A stretch of DNA of 64,000 bases from Flavobacterium pisciphilum. Its GTDB lineage: Bacteria; Bacteroidota; Bacteroidia; Flavobacteriales; Flavobacteriaceae. The stretch lies in NCBI RefSeq assembly GCF_020905345.1, contig NZ_JAJJMO010000001.1:4898001-4962000 (forward strand), in the 5' to 3' direction. This document shows positions 1-7,776 of this stretch, one piece after another. The position numbers were made by a program, and so were the translations under genes. Position 1 is the stretch's first letter. Each line of letters begins with the position of its first letter. A model generated the notes under the pieces. That model did not search any database. It was not told the origin of the DNA and saw nothing but the letters and a program-made list of their open reading frames with translations.

Positions 1-41
1 CTAAAAATCCCGCCCATCGCCAATACGCGGCACGTTATGTG
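1..41. repeat. attC-like site, right part only (cut by window edge)
   Basis: The sequence ends in CGCCAATACGCGGCACGTTATGTG, read here in two pieces: CGCCAAT, then CGTTATGTG. The same GCCAAT...CGTTATGTG layout closes the complete inverted repeats at 1480-1678 and 2866-3005. I read it as the right half of a third site of the same family, whose left arm lies outside the window. Its integron nature is inferred. Confidence 0.5.
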
Positions 42-49
42 AAAGAATA

Positions 50-80
50 AAACGGCACCTCCAAAAAGAAAGTGCCGTTT
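50..80 (-). terminator. Hairpin terminator after ere
   Basis: Nine-base arms AAACGGCAC (50-58) and GTGCCGTTT (72-80) enclose a 13-nt loop. Read on the reverse strand the stem is followed by TTTTATTC, and it lies about 20 nt after the stop of the esterase gene. Confidence 0.7.
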
Positions 81-101
81 CGAAATTAAATTTATAAATT
101 C

Positions 102-1328
102 TCAATCCACTACTTCTGAAACAGTTGATTTTTCTATTAGAAAAATTCCGTCAAAAGCTTCTTCTATTTCAGTTTTTAGGCACATCGAATCAAATCGAAT
201 CTTATTACAATTTTTTAATTCCGTACTTCTGTTCATTAGTAAACAGCATTCTTTTCCTCCAAATTCTTGCATAATAAATTCAACAGAATCCGACTCTGGA
301 AAATCAAGTGGAAATTTATCAACCCTAAAGCCAAATTGATAATCATTATCAGGATACAATGCCGCAGTTTCTCCACGTAGATTAGTTATTGCAAATGCTT
401 TATATTTTTCTCCAAAAGTCATCGAAAGTCTTTGCCCCATTGGATAACAACTAATAAATCCATCAAAATCTACCGGAGTTTTTTGAATGTGAGCATTGTG
501 GGCAACCAAAATAATCTTTTTACCAAGTGAATTTTTCAAAAACCAATCAATGCTTTCTGCCATATACTGGTCTTTTGCTCCCATATCTCCTTCAATTCCC
601 CTTTCAGTAATGAAACTTTCCATAGCATCAGCATTATAATTCATATAAATCAAGCCTTTAACTTGATGAACTATCGATTGAAATTCTAAACTTTCTAATT
701 TTGGTTGAAGAGTAATCAAACGAATGTAAACTTTTAATAGCAATGCTTTTAATTCATTATGTTCAGCTTCATCAAAAAGCGATAAATTTAACGCAAGCTG
801 AGAAGTCGAATAGAAATCAAATTTCTCAGCAAGATTTAAAATCTTCTGTAAGACATCAGAAGAAACGATTGAAAGTCTTTGCAAATAATCAGATACAATA
901 CGAAAGTTTGGAAAATAAGAACCTCCATTTTTAGGAATATCCACACCTAAAAAGGTAATTTGATTATTATTGTCTTGATTATACCGACGAAGCCATAGCA
1001 AAGTATCTTTAAACTCATTTGGATAATAAAAGTGTGACAGTAACTTATCCAAATCGTCGAATGGAATTTGTGATTTTATCCACTTATCAACTTCTAATCC
1101 TTCAGAAAAACCAAACTCAAATGCCAAGGTGTCAAAATCACATTCAGTTACTAAAAACTCAATAACTTGATGCCTGAATGTAAAAAACTCTTTTATGAAA
1201 TGTGCGTTTTCGCCTAAACCAACAATTGTAGAAGAATCAAAATATTCTCGAAATCGAAAAAGACTTTGTTTTATGGATGTATTATTTTCCGAATTAAACG
1301 GAAAAGTTAAGGGTTTTATATTTTTCAT
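102..1328 (-). CDS. ere: Erythromycin esterase family protein (Ere, probably Ere(D)-like)
   Basis: This 408-residue protein matches the erythromycin esterase family in length (about 400-420) and layout. The family hydrolyses the lactone ring of 14-membered macrolides in the cytoplasm. The GLGENAHF motif at residues 37-44 carries the family's conserved Glu (E40) and His (H43), followed by a family-like region ending in FRHQVIEFL. It has no signal peptide. The gene runs opposite to tet(X) but lies between the same attC-like repeats, like an inverted cassette. A promoter -7 element (1459-1466) lies about 130 bp before the start and a terminator follows the stop. The family call is firm; the Ere(D) subtype is from memory and unproven. 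Confidence 0.85.
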   Translation of the reverse strand: MKNIKPLTFPFNSENNTSIKQSLFRFREYFDSSTIVGLGENAHFIKEFFTFRHQVIEFLVTECDFDTLAFEFGFSEGLEVDKWIKSQIPFDDLDKLLSHFYYPNEFKDTLLWLRRYNQDNNNQITFLGVDIPKNGGSYFPNFRIVSDYLQRLSIVSSDVLQKILNLAEKFDFYSTSQLALNLSLFDEAEHNELKALLLKVYIRLITLQPKLESLEFQSIVHQVKGLIYMNYNADAMESFITERGIEGDMGAKDQYMAESIDWFLKNSLGKKIILVAHNAHIQKTPVDFDGFISCYPMGQRLSMTFGEKYKAFAITNLRGETAALYPDNDYQFGFRVDKFPLDFPESDSVEFIMQEFGGKECCLLMNRSTELKNCNKIRFDSMCLKTEIEEAFDGIFLIEKSTVSEVVD

Positions 1329-1458
1329 TATTACCTTATTTTAAATTAAAAATTAACGTACCAAATAGCAACCGTCTCAAAAAGACGATTTAATAATTTA
1401 CTTTAATTTTTAATTACCAAGGCTTGCTGAAATACATAAAATGTGAATTATTTGAATA

Positions 1459-1466
1459 CAAAGATA
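1459..1466 (-). promoter_or_regulatory. Candidate -7 promoter element of ere
   Basis: The reverse strand reads TATCTTTG, a full match to the Bacteroidota -7 consensus TAnnTTTG. No TTG lies at the usual -33 distance, so this rests on one element. It sits between the attC-like repeat and the ere start, so ere may carry its own promoter. Confidence 0.4.
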
Positions 1467-1479
1467 CTAAAAATTCCTT

Positions 1480-1678
1480 CACATAACATCGCATTGGCAA
1501 AATGGCAGGTTAAGTGCTAAATTGAAAGTTTCTGCATTTTATTCCGCCGAATGTGTTCCACATTCGCTTTTTATTTGTAAGTTAGCTCTGTGGAAACACA
1601 TCGGCTACGTTCTCGCTAAATTGAACTTTTTGTCCAATTTATCCGCCACTTCGCCAATGCGTTTCCCGTTATGTGCCA
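1480..1678. repeat. attC-like imperfect inverted repeat between ere and tet(X)
   Basis: The 199-bp element begins CACATAAC (1480-1487) and ends GTTATGTG (1668-1675), exact reverse complements. Inside these, GCATTGGC (1491-1498) pairs with GCCAATGC (1653-1660), and further TGGC and AATTG blocks pair imperfectly. Nested conserved outer arms around a variable centre is the architecture of integron attC sites. The outer sequence GTTATGT departs from the classic GTTRRRY core. It contains no gene. Confidence 0.6.
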
Positions 1679-1685
1679 TTTTTGA

Positions 1686-2852
<1,167 letters not shown>

Positions 2853-2865
2853 AATGGAATAAAAC

Positions 2866-3005
2866 GGCACATAACAAACAAATTGGCAATAGAGCCGGTG
2901 AAGTACTTCTATTGAACTTTTGTGCAATGTTGAAGATTAGTAATTCTATTCAACATTTGTGCTAAAAGTCGGCTCCATCGCCAATTTGCCAAACGTTATA
3001 TGCCA
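2866..3005. repeat. attC-like imperfect inverted repeat after tet(X)
   Basis: This 140-bp element pairs CACATAAC (2868-2875) with GTTATATG (2995-3002), AAATTGGC (2880-2887) with GCCAATTT (2980-2987), and GAGCC (2892-2896) with GGCTC (2971-2975). The arms share the CATAAC/GGCAAT blocks of the element at 1480-1678 while the centre differs, as in attC families. It separates tet(X) from the next gene by its own length plus about 50 nt. Confidence 0.62.
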
Positions 3006-3044
3006 TATTACACCAAAACTCGTCTGAATTATACAAAATGAACT

Positions 3045-3602
3045 ATGTTTAACTTTTTTAAACCTAAACCAAAAAATCAAATTGAAATGGAAGTTTCGGG
3101 AATAAATCCTGAAACAAACAATGAATTTCTATTCTATAATTTTATCGAAAATACACCAAACTATATTCTTGAACCTTGGCTAAAAAAAGCAAAACAAGTT
3201 GGTTATAAAGTAAAACCTCAATACGAACAAGCGATTTTGCAAAAATTGAAATTCAATCAATTTAAAAATCCTCATACATTCCCTGAGTACTTTGAAAATA
3301 AATTTGATTTTATTGCTATTGACTTTGAGACAGCAAATAACAGTAGATTAAGTGCTTGTGCAATCGGATTATGCTTCGTGAAAAATGACACAATAGTTTA
3401 TTCGACAAAACACTATATAAATCCACCAAAATCAGAAAAGTTTTTAAAAACTCATACTTCAATACACGGAATTTCATATGAAGATGTAGAATTTTCCCTT
3501 AATTTTCAAGAATTATGGGAAGACGAACTTTCTAAATATCTTTCATCTAATTTATTAATTTTTCATAATGCGAGTATGGACTTGAGTGTTTTGAAAAATC
3601 TA
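3045..3602 (+). pseudogene. DnaQ-like 3'-5' exonuclease, C-terminus cut off by an IS
   Basis: Residues 1-186 survive before the IS begins; the reading frame then runs 14 codons into IS sequence and stops at 3644. The second half is a DEDD exonuclease domain: FIAIDFETAN holds the first Asp and Glu, HGIS is typical of DnaQ-type exonucleases, and HNASMDLSVL holds a later His/Asp pair. The usual last DEDD motif is missing, so activity is unlikely. The first 90 residues are basic and of unknown role. The gene follows an attC-like repeat in the same orientation as tet(X) and looks like a third cassette. The lost 3' part is not present on the other side of the IS and sul2 block. Confidence 0.7.
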
Positions 3603-4585
3603 TCTGATTCTCCGCAAACACACCTAATATTTTTAGTATATTAGCGCTCAAAAAGCAGGGATTATGAACATATTCAGTTTTACGGCTCATTTCGGTTCGG
3701 AGGAAGATTGTCGTTTGCATTTCAAGGAGCAGCGTGATAAGGAAGGGGTTGTCTGCAAGCGATGCGGGGGCACTTCCCATTATTGGTTACAGGGTAAATG
3801 GAGTTATGAATGCAAAGGTTGCCGTTTCCGCACCTCGTTGCGCAGCGGTACGATCATGGAGAGCTCCAAGCTGCCGTTTCTGGTGTGGTACAAAACGATG
3901 TTCCTGATGAGTTGCACAAAAAAGGGATTCTCCACCAACGAACTCCAGAAGCAATTAGGATTGAAGCGTTACGAACCGGTATGGGCGATGGTACACAAAC
4001 TCCGCAGGGCGATGGGCAACCGGGATGCAAGGTATACACTGGAAGGGATGATAGAACTGGATGAGGGTTACTTTTCGGTGGCCAGTAAGGAAATCGAGCG
4101 AGGCAAGGGTACACGTGGCCGGGGAGCCGAGGGAAAGCAGAACGTTGCGGTGATGGCCGAAAGCACCCCGTTGGAAGATATCGAAACGGGCAAAAAGGAG
4201 AAGCATGTGCGTTATTTCAAGGCCAGGGTACTGGATAGCCATCAAAGTGAAGGAATCAACGGCGTGGTCAGGGACTGCATGGAGGATGATGCCATCGTAT
4301 TTTCGGACAAAAGCACTTCTTACGTTGACATCTCCGATCTGGTGGAATTGCACGTCACCGAGAAATCAGACGCCAAAACCACCAAGGAAACACTCAAATG
4401 GGTGCATATCGCAATCAGTAATGCAAAACGGACATTGCTGGGCAACTACCATAAAATCAAAAGGAAATACTTACAGTTGTATCTCAACGAGTTTATTTAC
4501 AAATTAAACAGACGGTATTTTGGAGACAAACTCTTTGACAGACTAGTAATTGCGAATATAACAGGTGCATAAACGGATAATCAGA
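3603..4585 (+). mobile_element. IS1595-family insertion sequence, complete copy
   Basis: The 983-bp unit holds one transposase gene. Its left end reads TCTGATTCTCCGCAAACACA, and the reverse complement of its right end reads TCTGATTATCCGTTTATGCA, giving imperfect terminal inverted repeats of about 23 bp. I found no 8-bp target duplication: the left flank ends AAAATCTA, the sequence after this copy starts ATCTTTAA, and that after the partial copy starts AAATTTTA. It interrupts the exonuclease gene. Confidence 0.8.
3664..4572 (+). CDS. IS1595-family (ISXO2-like) transposase
   Basis: The 302-residue protein has an N-terminal zinc ribbon (C31, C34, C50, C53) followed by an ISXO2-like catalytic domain. 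Probable catalytic residues are D133 in ELDEGYF, D215 in FSDKSTSY and the HIAISNAKRTLLGNYHKI region with N253, fitting the IS1595 DD(N/E) pattern. It appears intact. The gene fills the IS, with a 60-nt leader and 13 nt to the right end. Its composition is more GC-rich than the flavobacterial surroundings, which suggests import. Confidence 0.88.
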   Translation: MNIFSFTAHFGSEEDCRLHFKEQRDKEGVVCKRCGGTSHYWLQGKWSYECKGCRFRTSLRSGTIMESSKLPFLVWYKTMFLMSCTKKGFSTNELQKQLGLKRYEPVWAMVHKLRRAMGNRDARYTLEGMIELDEGYFSVASKEIERGKGTRGRGAEGKQNVAVMAESTPLEDIETGKKEKHVRYFKARVLDSHQSEGINGVVRDCMEDDAIVFSDKSTSYVDISDLVELHVTEKSDAKTTKETLKWVHIAISNAKRTLLGNYHKIKRKYLQLYLNEFIYKLNRRYFGDKLFDRLVIANITGA

Positions 4586-4643
4586 ATCTTTAAACATCCT
4601 AATTAACTACCTGCGGATTTTAGGTATTATTATAGAAGCCCCC

Positions 4644-5459
4644 ATGAATAAATCGCTCATCATTTTCGGCATCGTCAACATAACCTCGGACAGTTTCTCC
4701 GATGGAGGCCGGTATCTGGCGCCAGACGCAGCCATTGCGCAGGCGCGTAAGCTGATGGCCGAGGGGGCAGATGTGATCGACCTCGGTCCGGCATCCAGCA
4801 ATCCCGACGCCGCGCCTGTTTCGTCCGACACAGAAATCGCGCGTATCGCGCCGGTGCTGGACGCGCTCAAGGCAGATGGCATTCCCGTCTCGCTCGACAG
4901 TTATCAACCCGCGACGCAAGCCTATGCCTTGTCGCGTGGTGTGGCCTATCTCAATGATATTCGCGGTTTTCCAGACGCTGCGTTCTATCCGCAATTGGCG
5001 AAATCATCTGCCAAACTCGTCGTTATGCATTCGGTGCAAGACGGGCAGGCAGATCGGCGCGAGGCACCCGCTGGCGACATCATGGATCACATTGCGGCGT
5101 TCTTTGACGCGCGCATCGCGGCGCTGACGGGTGCCGGTATCAAACGCAACCGCCTTGTCCTTGATCCCGGCATGGGGTTTTTTCTGGGGGCTGCTCCCGA
5201 AACCTCGCTCTCGGTGCTGGCGCGGTTCGATGAATTGCGGCTGCGCTTCGATTTGCCGGTGCTTCTGTCTGTTTCGCGCAAATCCTTTCTGCGCGCGCTC
5301 ACAGGCCGTGGTCCGGGGGATGTCGGGGCCGCGACACTCGCTGCAGAGCTTGCCGCCGCCGCAGGTGGAGCTGACTTCATCCGCACACACGAGCCGCGCC
5401 CCTTGCGCGACGGGCTGGCGGTATTGGCGGCGCTGAAAGAAACCGCAAGAATTCGTTAA
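4644..5459 (+). CDS. sul2: Sul2 sulfonamide-resistant dihydropteroate synthase
   Basis: The 271 residues match Sul2 in length and sequence as I recall it. The enzyme joins p-aminobenzoate to dihydropterin pyrophosphate in folate synthesis while resisting sulfonamides. Visible signatures are GIVNITSDSFSDGG (residues 8-21), the conserved DPGMGF pterin-site motif and SVSRKSFLRALTGRG. GC content is far above the flanks and codon use is proteobacterial, so this is clear horizontal transfer. It starts 58 nt after the complete IS. The last base of its stop codon is the first base of the partial IS copy, so the 3' junction is extremely tight. Expression would need a promoter in the upstream 58 nt or the IS. 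Confidence 0.95.
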   Translation: MNKSLIIFGIVNITSDSFSDGGRYLAPDAAIAQARKLMAEGADVIDLGPASSNPDAAPVSSDTEIARIAPVLDALKADGIPVSLDSYQPATQAYALSRGVAYLNDIRGFPDAAFYPQLAKSSAKLVVMHSVQDGQADRREAPAGDIMDHIAAFFDARIAALTGAGIKRNRLVLDPGMGFFLGAAPETSLSVLARFDELRLRFDLPVLLSVSRKSFLRALTGRGPGDVGAATLAAELAAAAGGADFIRTHEPRPLRDGLAVLAALKETARIR

Positions 5460-5974
5460 CTTTTCGGTGGCCAGTAAGGAAATCGAGCGAGGCAAGGGTA
5501 CACGTGGCCGGGGAGCCGAGGGAAAGCAGAACGTTGCGGTGATGGCCGAAAGCACCCCGTTGGAAGATATCGAAACGGGCAAAAAGGAGAAGCATGTGCG
5601 TTATTTCAAGGCCAGGGTACTGGATAGCCATCAAAGTGAAGGAATCAACGGCGTGGTCAGGGACTGCATGGAGGATGATGCCATCGTATTTTCGGACAAA
5701 AGCACTTCTTACGTTGACATCTCCGATCTGGTGGAATTGCACGTCACCGAGAAATCAGACGCCAAAACCACCAAGGAAACACTCAAATGGGTGCATATCG
5801 CAATCAGTAATGCAAAACGGACATTGCTGGGCAACTACCATAAAATCAAAAGGAAATACTTACAGTTGTATCTCAACGAGTTTATTTACAAATTAAACAG
5901 ACGGTATTTTGGAGACAAACTCTTTGACAGACTAGTAATTGCGAATATAACAGGTGCATAAACGGATAATCAGA
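5459..5974 (+). mobile_element. Partial IS1595-family copy (right 516 bp)
   Basis: This segment repeats 4070-4585 in the same orientation with the same length (516 bp) and no difference that I could find by eye. It includes the right inverted repeat but lacks the left end. It carries transposase codons from residue 136 on, so the zinc ribbon and first catalytic Asp (D133) are lost. An open frame at 5467-5961 is therefore a non-functional remnant. With the complete copy it forms direct repeats flanking sul2. Confidence 0.85.
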
Positions 5975-5990
5975 AAATTTTATAAACTAT

Positions 5991-6593
5991 ATGAAAACGG
6001 ACAACAAACTAATCGGCACTGGACTTTTTACAGCAATTGCTGCGTCATTATGTTGCATTACGCCTGTTTTAGCTCTAATAGCAGGGACAAGCGGGATTGC
6101 TTCAACCTTTTCTTGGCTCGAACCTTTCCGACCATATTTTATTGGCTTGACAATTTTAGTGCTTGGTTTTGCTTGGTTTCAAAAGTTGAAACCCAAAAAG
6201 CAAATTGACTGTGAATGTGAAATAAATGAAAAACCGAATTTTATGCAAACAAAATCATTTTTAGGAATTATTACTGTTATGGCGGCTTTACTTTTGTCAT
6301 TTCCCCTTTATGCCCACATCTTTTTTCCAAAGACCGAAAGTAAAGCAATTATTACCCAAACTTCCAAAATCCAGAAAGTTGAGTTTACAATCAAAGGGAT
6401 GACTTGTTCAGGTTGTGAACATCATATTAAAACAGAGATTAGCAAACTAAAAGGAATTATCGAAGTTGTCGTTTCCTATGAGAAAGGCAACGCTATTGTT
6501 AAGTTTGACAACAAGCAAACAAGTATTGCCGAAATCGAAAAAGCTATCAATTCGACAGGTTATAAATCACTAAAAAGTAAAGTTATATCATAA
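5991..6593 (+). CDS. merTP: MerT-MerP-like mercury transport fusion (MerTP)
   Basis: The 200-residue protein fuses a MerT-like membrane part to a MerP-like heavy-metal-associated domain. TM1 holds the vicinal cysteines C21-C22 in ASLCCITP, as in MerT; two more hydrophobic segments lie at about 47-63 and 90-112. The C-terminal domain has GMTCSGCEHH with the metal-binding C139 and C142. The family brings Hg(II) across the inner membrane. The next gene overlaps by one base (TAATG), so the two are probably co-translated. The start is only 16 nt after the IS end, so any native promoter or merR upstream has been displaced. No merA is seen here. Confidence 0.82.
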   Translation: MKTDNKLIGTGLFTAIAASLCCITPVLALIAGTSGIASTFSWLEPFRPYFIGLTILVLGFAWFQKLKPKKQIDCECEINEKPNFMQTKSFLGIITVMAALLLSFPLYAHIFFPKTESKAIITQTSKIQKVEFTIKGMTCSGCEHHIKTEISKLKGIIEVVVSYEKGNAIVKFDNKQTSIAEIEKAINSTGYKSLKSKVIS

Positions 6594-6802
6594 TGGAAAT
6601 TAAATTAAAATCAATAATAACTTGCCCAAACTGTGGACACAAAAAAGAGGAAACAATGCCAACAGATGCTTGCCAGTATTTTTATGAATGTGAAAATTGC
6701 AAAACAAGATTAAAACCATTACAGGGGGATTGTTGTGTGTATTGCAGTTATGGTACTGTAAAATGCCCGCCAATACAAGCAGGAAATAGCTGTTGTAAAT
6801 AA
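6593..6802 (+). CDS. GDCCVxC-domain putative metal-binding small protein
   Basis: This 69-residue protein has ten cysteines, with a rubredoxin-like CPNCGH near the start, CENC in the middle, and the family signature GDCCVYCSYGTVKCPP. Such proteins are commonly found with mercury or other heavy-metal genes; their biochemical role is not established. It overlaps merTP by one base and is followed by a hairpin terminator, so the two form a short operon. Confidence 0.75.
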   Translation: MEIKLKSIITCPNCGHKKEETMPTDACQYFYECENCKTRLKPLQGDCCVYCSYGTVKCPPIQAGNSCCK

Positions 6803-6867
6803 GAGAAGCTTAATAATTTACTTTAGAAAGCTACTTGTCTAAATTTGTGAGTATAACCTATTTAGCG

Positions 6868-6896
6868 AAAAACCTCCGAATTATCAGAGGTTTTTT
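6868..6896. terminator. Hairpin terminator between convergent genes
   Basis: AAAACCTC (6869-6876) pairs with GAGGTTTT (6887-6894), followed by TT on the forward strand and preceded by A residues, so it can serve both the merTP operon and the reverse ORF6N gene. The end of the ORF6N gene overlaps its last bases. Confidence 0.7.
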
Positions 6897-7776
6897 ATTC
6901 ATTATTTAAGATTTGGAGCATCCTGCCGACTTCAATATCCATTCTTGAAAACGCAAACCATTTTTTGCCCAGGTCTTTGAGTGATGCTCCTATATGGTAG
7001 AGTTCTGCATTATCAATAATCAAAAATCGGTCGTGGGCATCGGAGAAAACCTCAATAGTTACTGGAGGATATTGGCTATTATAGCGTTGTAAGTCTAACC
7101 GTAACTGATTGCTGAAACTTTTGGTAAGGATTGTAGCGGTTACATTAGTCTTACGCTTACCCAACAAAGTAAGCACCGTATCATCCACATAATTATCAAG
7201 CAGGATAATAGAACTTTTGGCCCTTCGGATAATATCGGAAACAAAGGCGTAGGCATCAAATACCTGTCCGTCGTAGAAAATGCCTTTTTCACTGTGGAGC
7301 TTGTCGCTTTCCAAAGCCTTAAAAATCTCTTCAAATTTTTGGTCGGCTTCCAGTTGCTTTAATTCGATATTATCCAAACGATGAAACAAAGAAGCGTTGC
7401 TGATAAGCATACGCCTCATTTCTACAAAGGCTTCCATTATTTCCACACTCATTTTAACGGCTATATCAGACCGGAGTATGGCAGATGCCATTGCAACGCC
7501 CTGTTCGGTAAAAACATAGGGCAAATAACGCCTGCCACCGTAATTTAAACTTGAGGTTCCAATTTGGAACCTCAAGTTTTCAACTTCCTCTTCGGTCAGT
7601 TGAAAGCAGAATGATACAGGAAAACGCTTAATATTTCTTTTAACAGCTTTGTTCAGGTTCTTTGTTTCTACCTGATATAAGGCAGCGAGGTCGCTATCCA
7701 ACATTACCTGTTTGCCCCGGATAGTATAAATCAGGTTCCTGATTTCTTTGGGTACGATTGACGGTTTATTTTCCAT
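6895..7776 (-). CDS. ORF6N-domain protein with a degenerate PLD-like C-terminus
   Basis: The likely start is the ATG at 7776 (MENKPSIV), which overlaps the exc stop by 11 nt; an upstream ATG at 7809 is less likely. The protein is then about 293 residues. The N-terminal region (IRGKQVMLDSDLAALYQV ... RYLPYVFTEQGVAMASAIL) is an ORF6N domain, found in phage and mobile-element proteins with a probable DNA-binding role. The C-terminal part contains HDRFLIID, reminiscent of the PLD HxKxxxxD motif but with Arg for Lys, so catalysis is doubtful. The overlap suggests co-transcription with exc. Such genes often travel as element cargo; the function is unknown. Confidence 0.72.
   Translation of the reverse strand: MENKPSIVPKEIRNLIYTIRGKQVMLDSDLAALYQVETKNLNKAVKRNIKRFPVSFCFQLTEEEVENLRFQIGTSSLNYGGRRYLPYVFTEQGVAMASAILRSDIAVKMSVEIMEAFVEMRRMLISNASLFHRLDNIELKQLEADQKFEEIFKALESDKLHSEKGIFYDGQVFDAYAFVSDIIRRAKSSIILLDNYVDDTVLTLLGKRKTNVTATILTKSFSNQLRLDLQRYNSQYPPVTIEVFSDAHDRFLIIDNAELYHIGASLKDLGKKWFAFSRMDIEVGRMLQILNNE

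Noticed and set aside
4205..4507. Overlapping forward frame inside the transposase
   Set aside because: Repeated identically in the partial copy, with no family look; frameshift products are not needed for IS1595 transposases.
5004..5582. Long reverse frame opposite sul2
   Set aside because: GC-rich DNA opens antisense frames; no family resemblance.
3595..5982. Target-site duplication for the IS
   Set aside because: Eight bases left (AAAATCTA) and right of either copy (ATCTTTAA or AAATTTTA) do not match; I report none.
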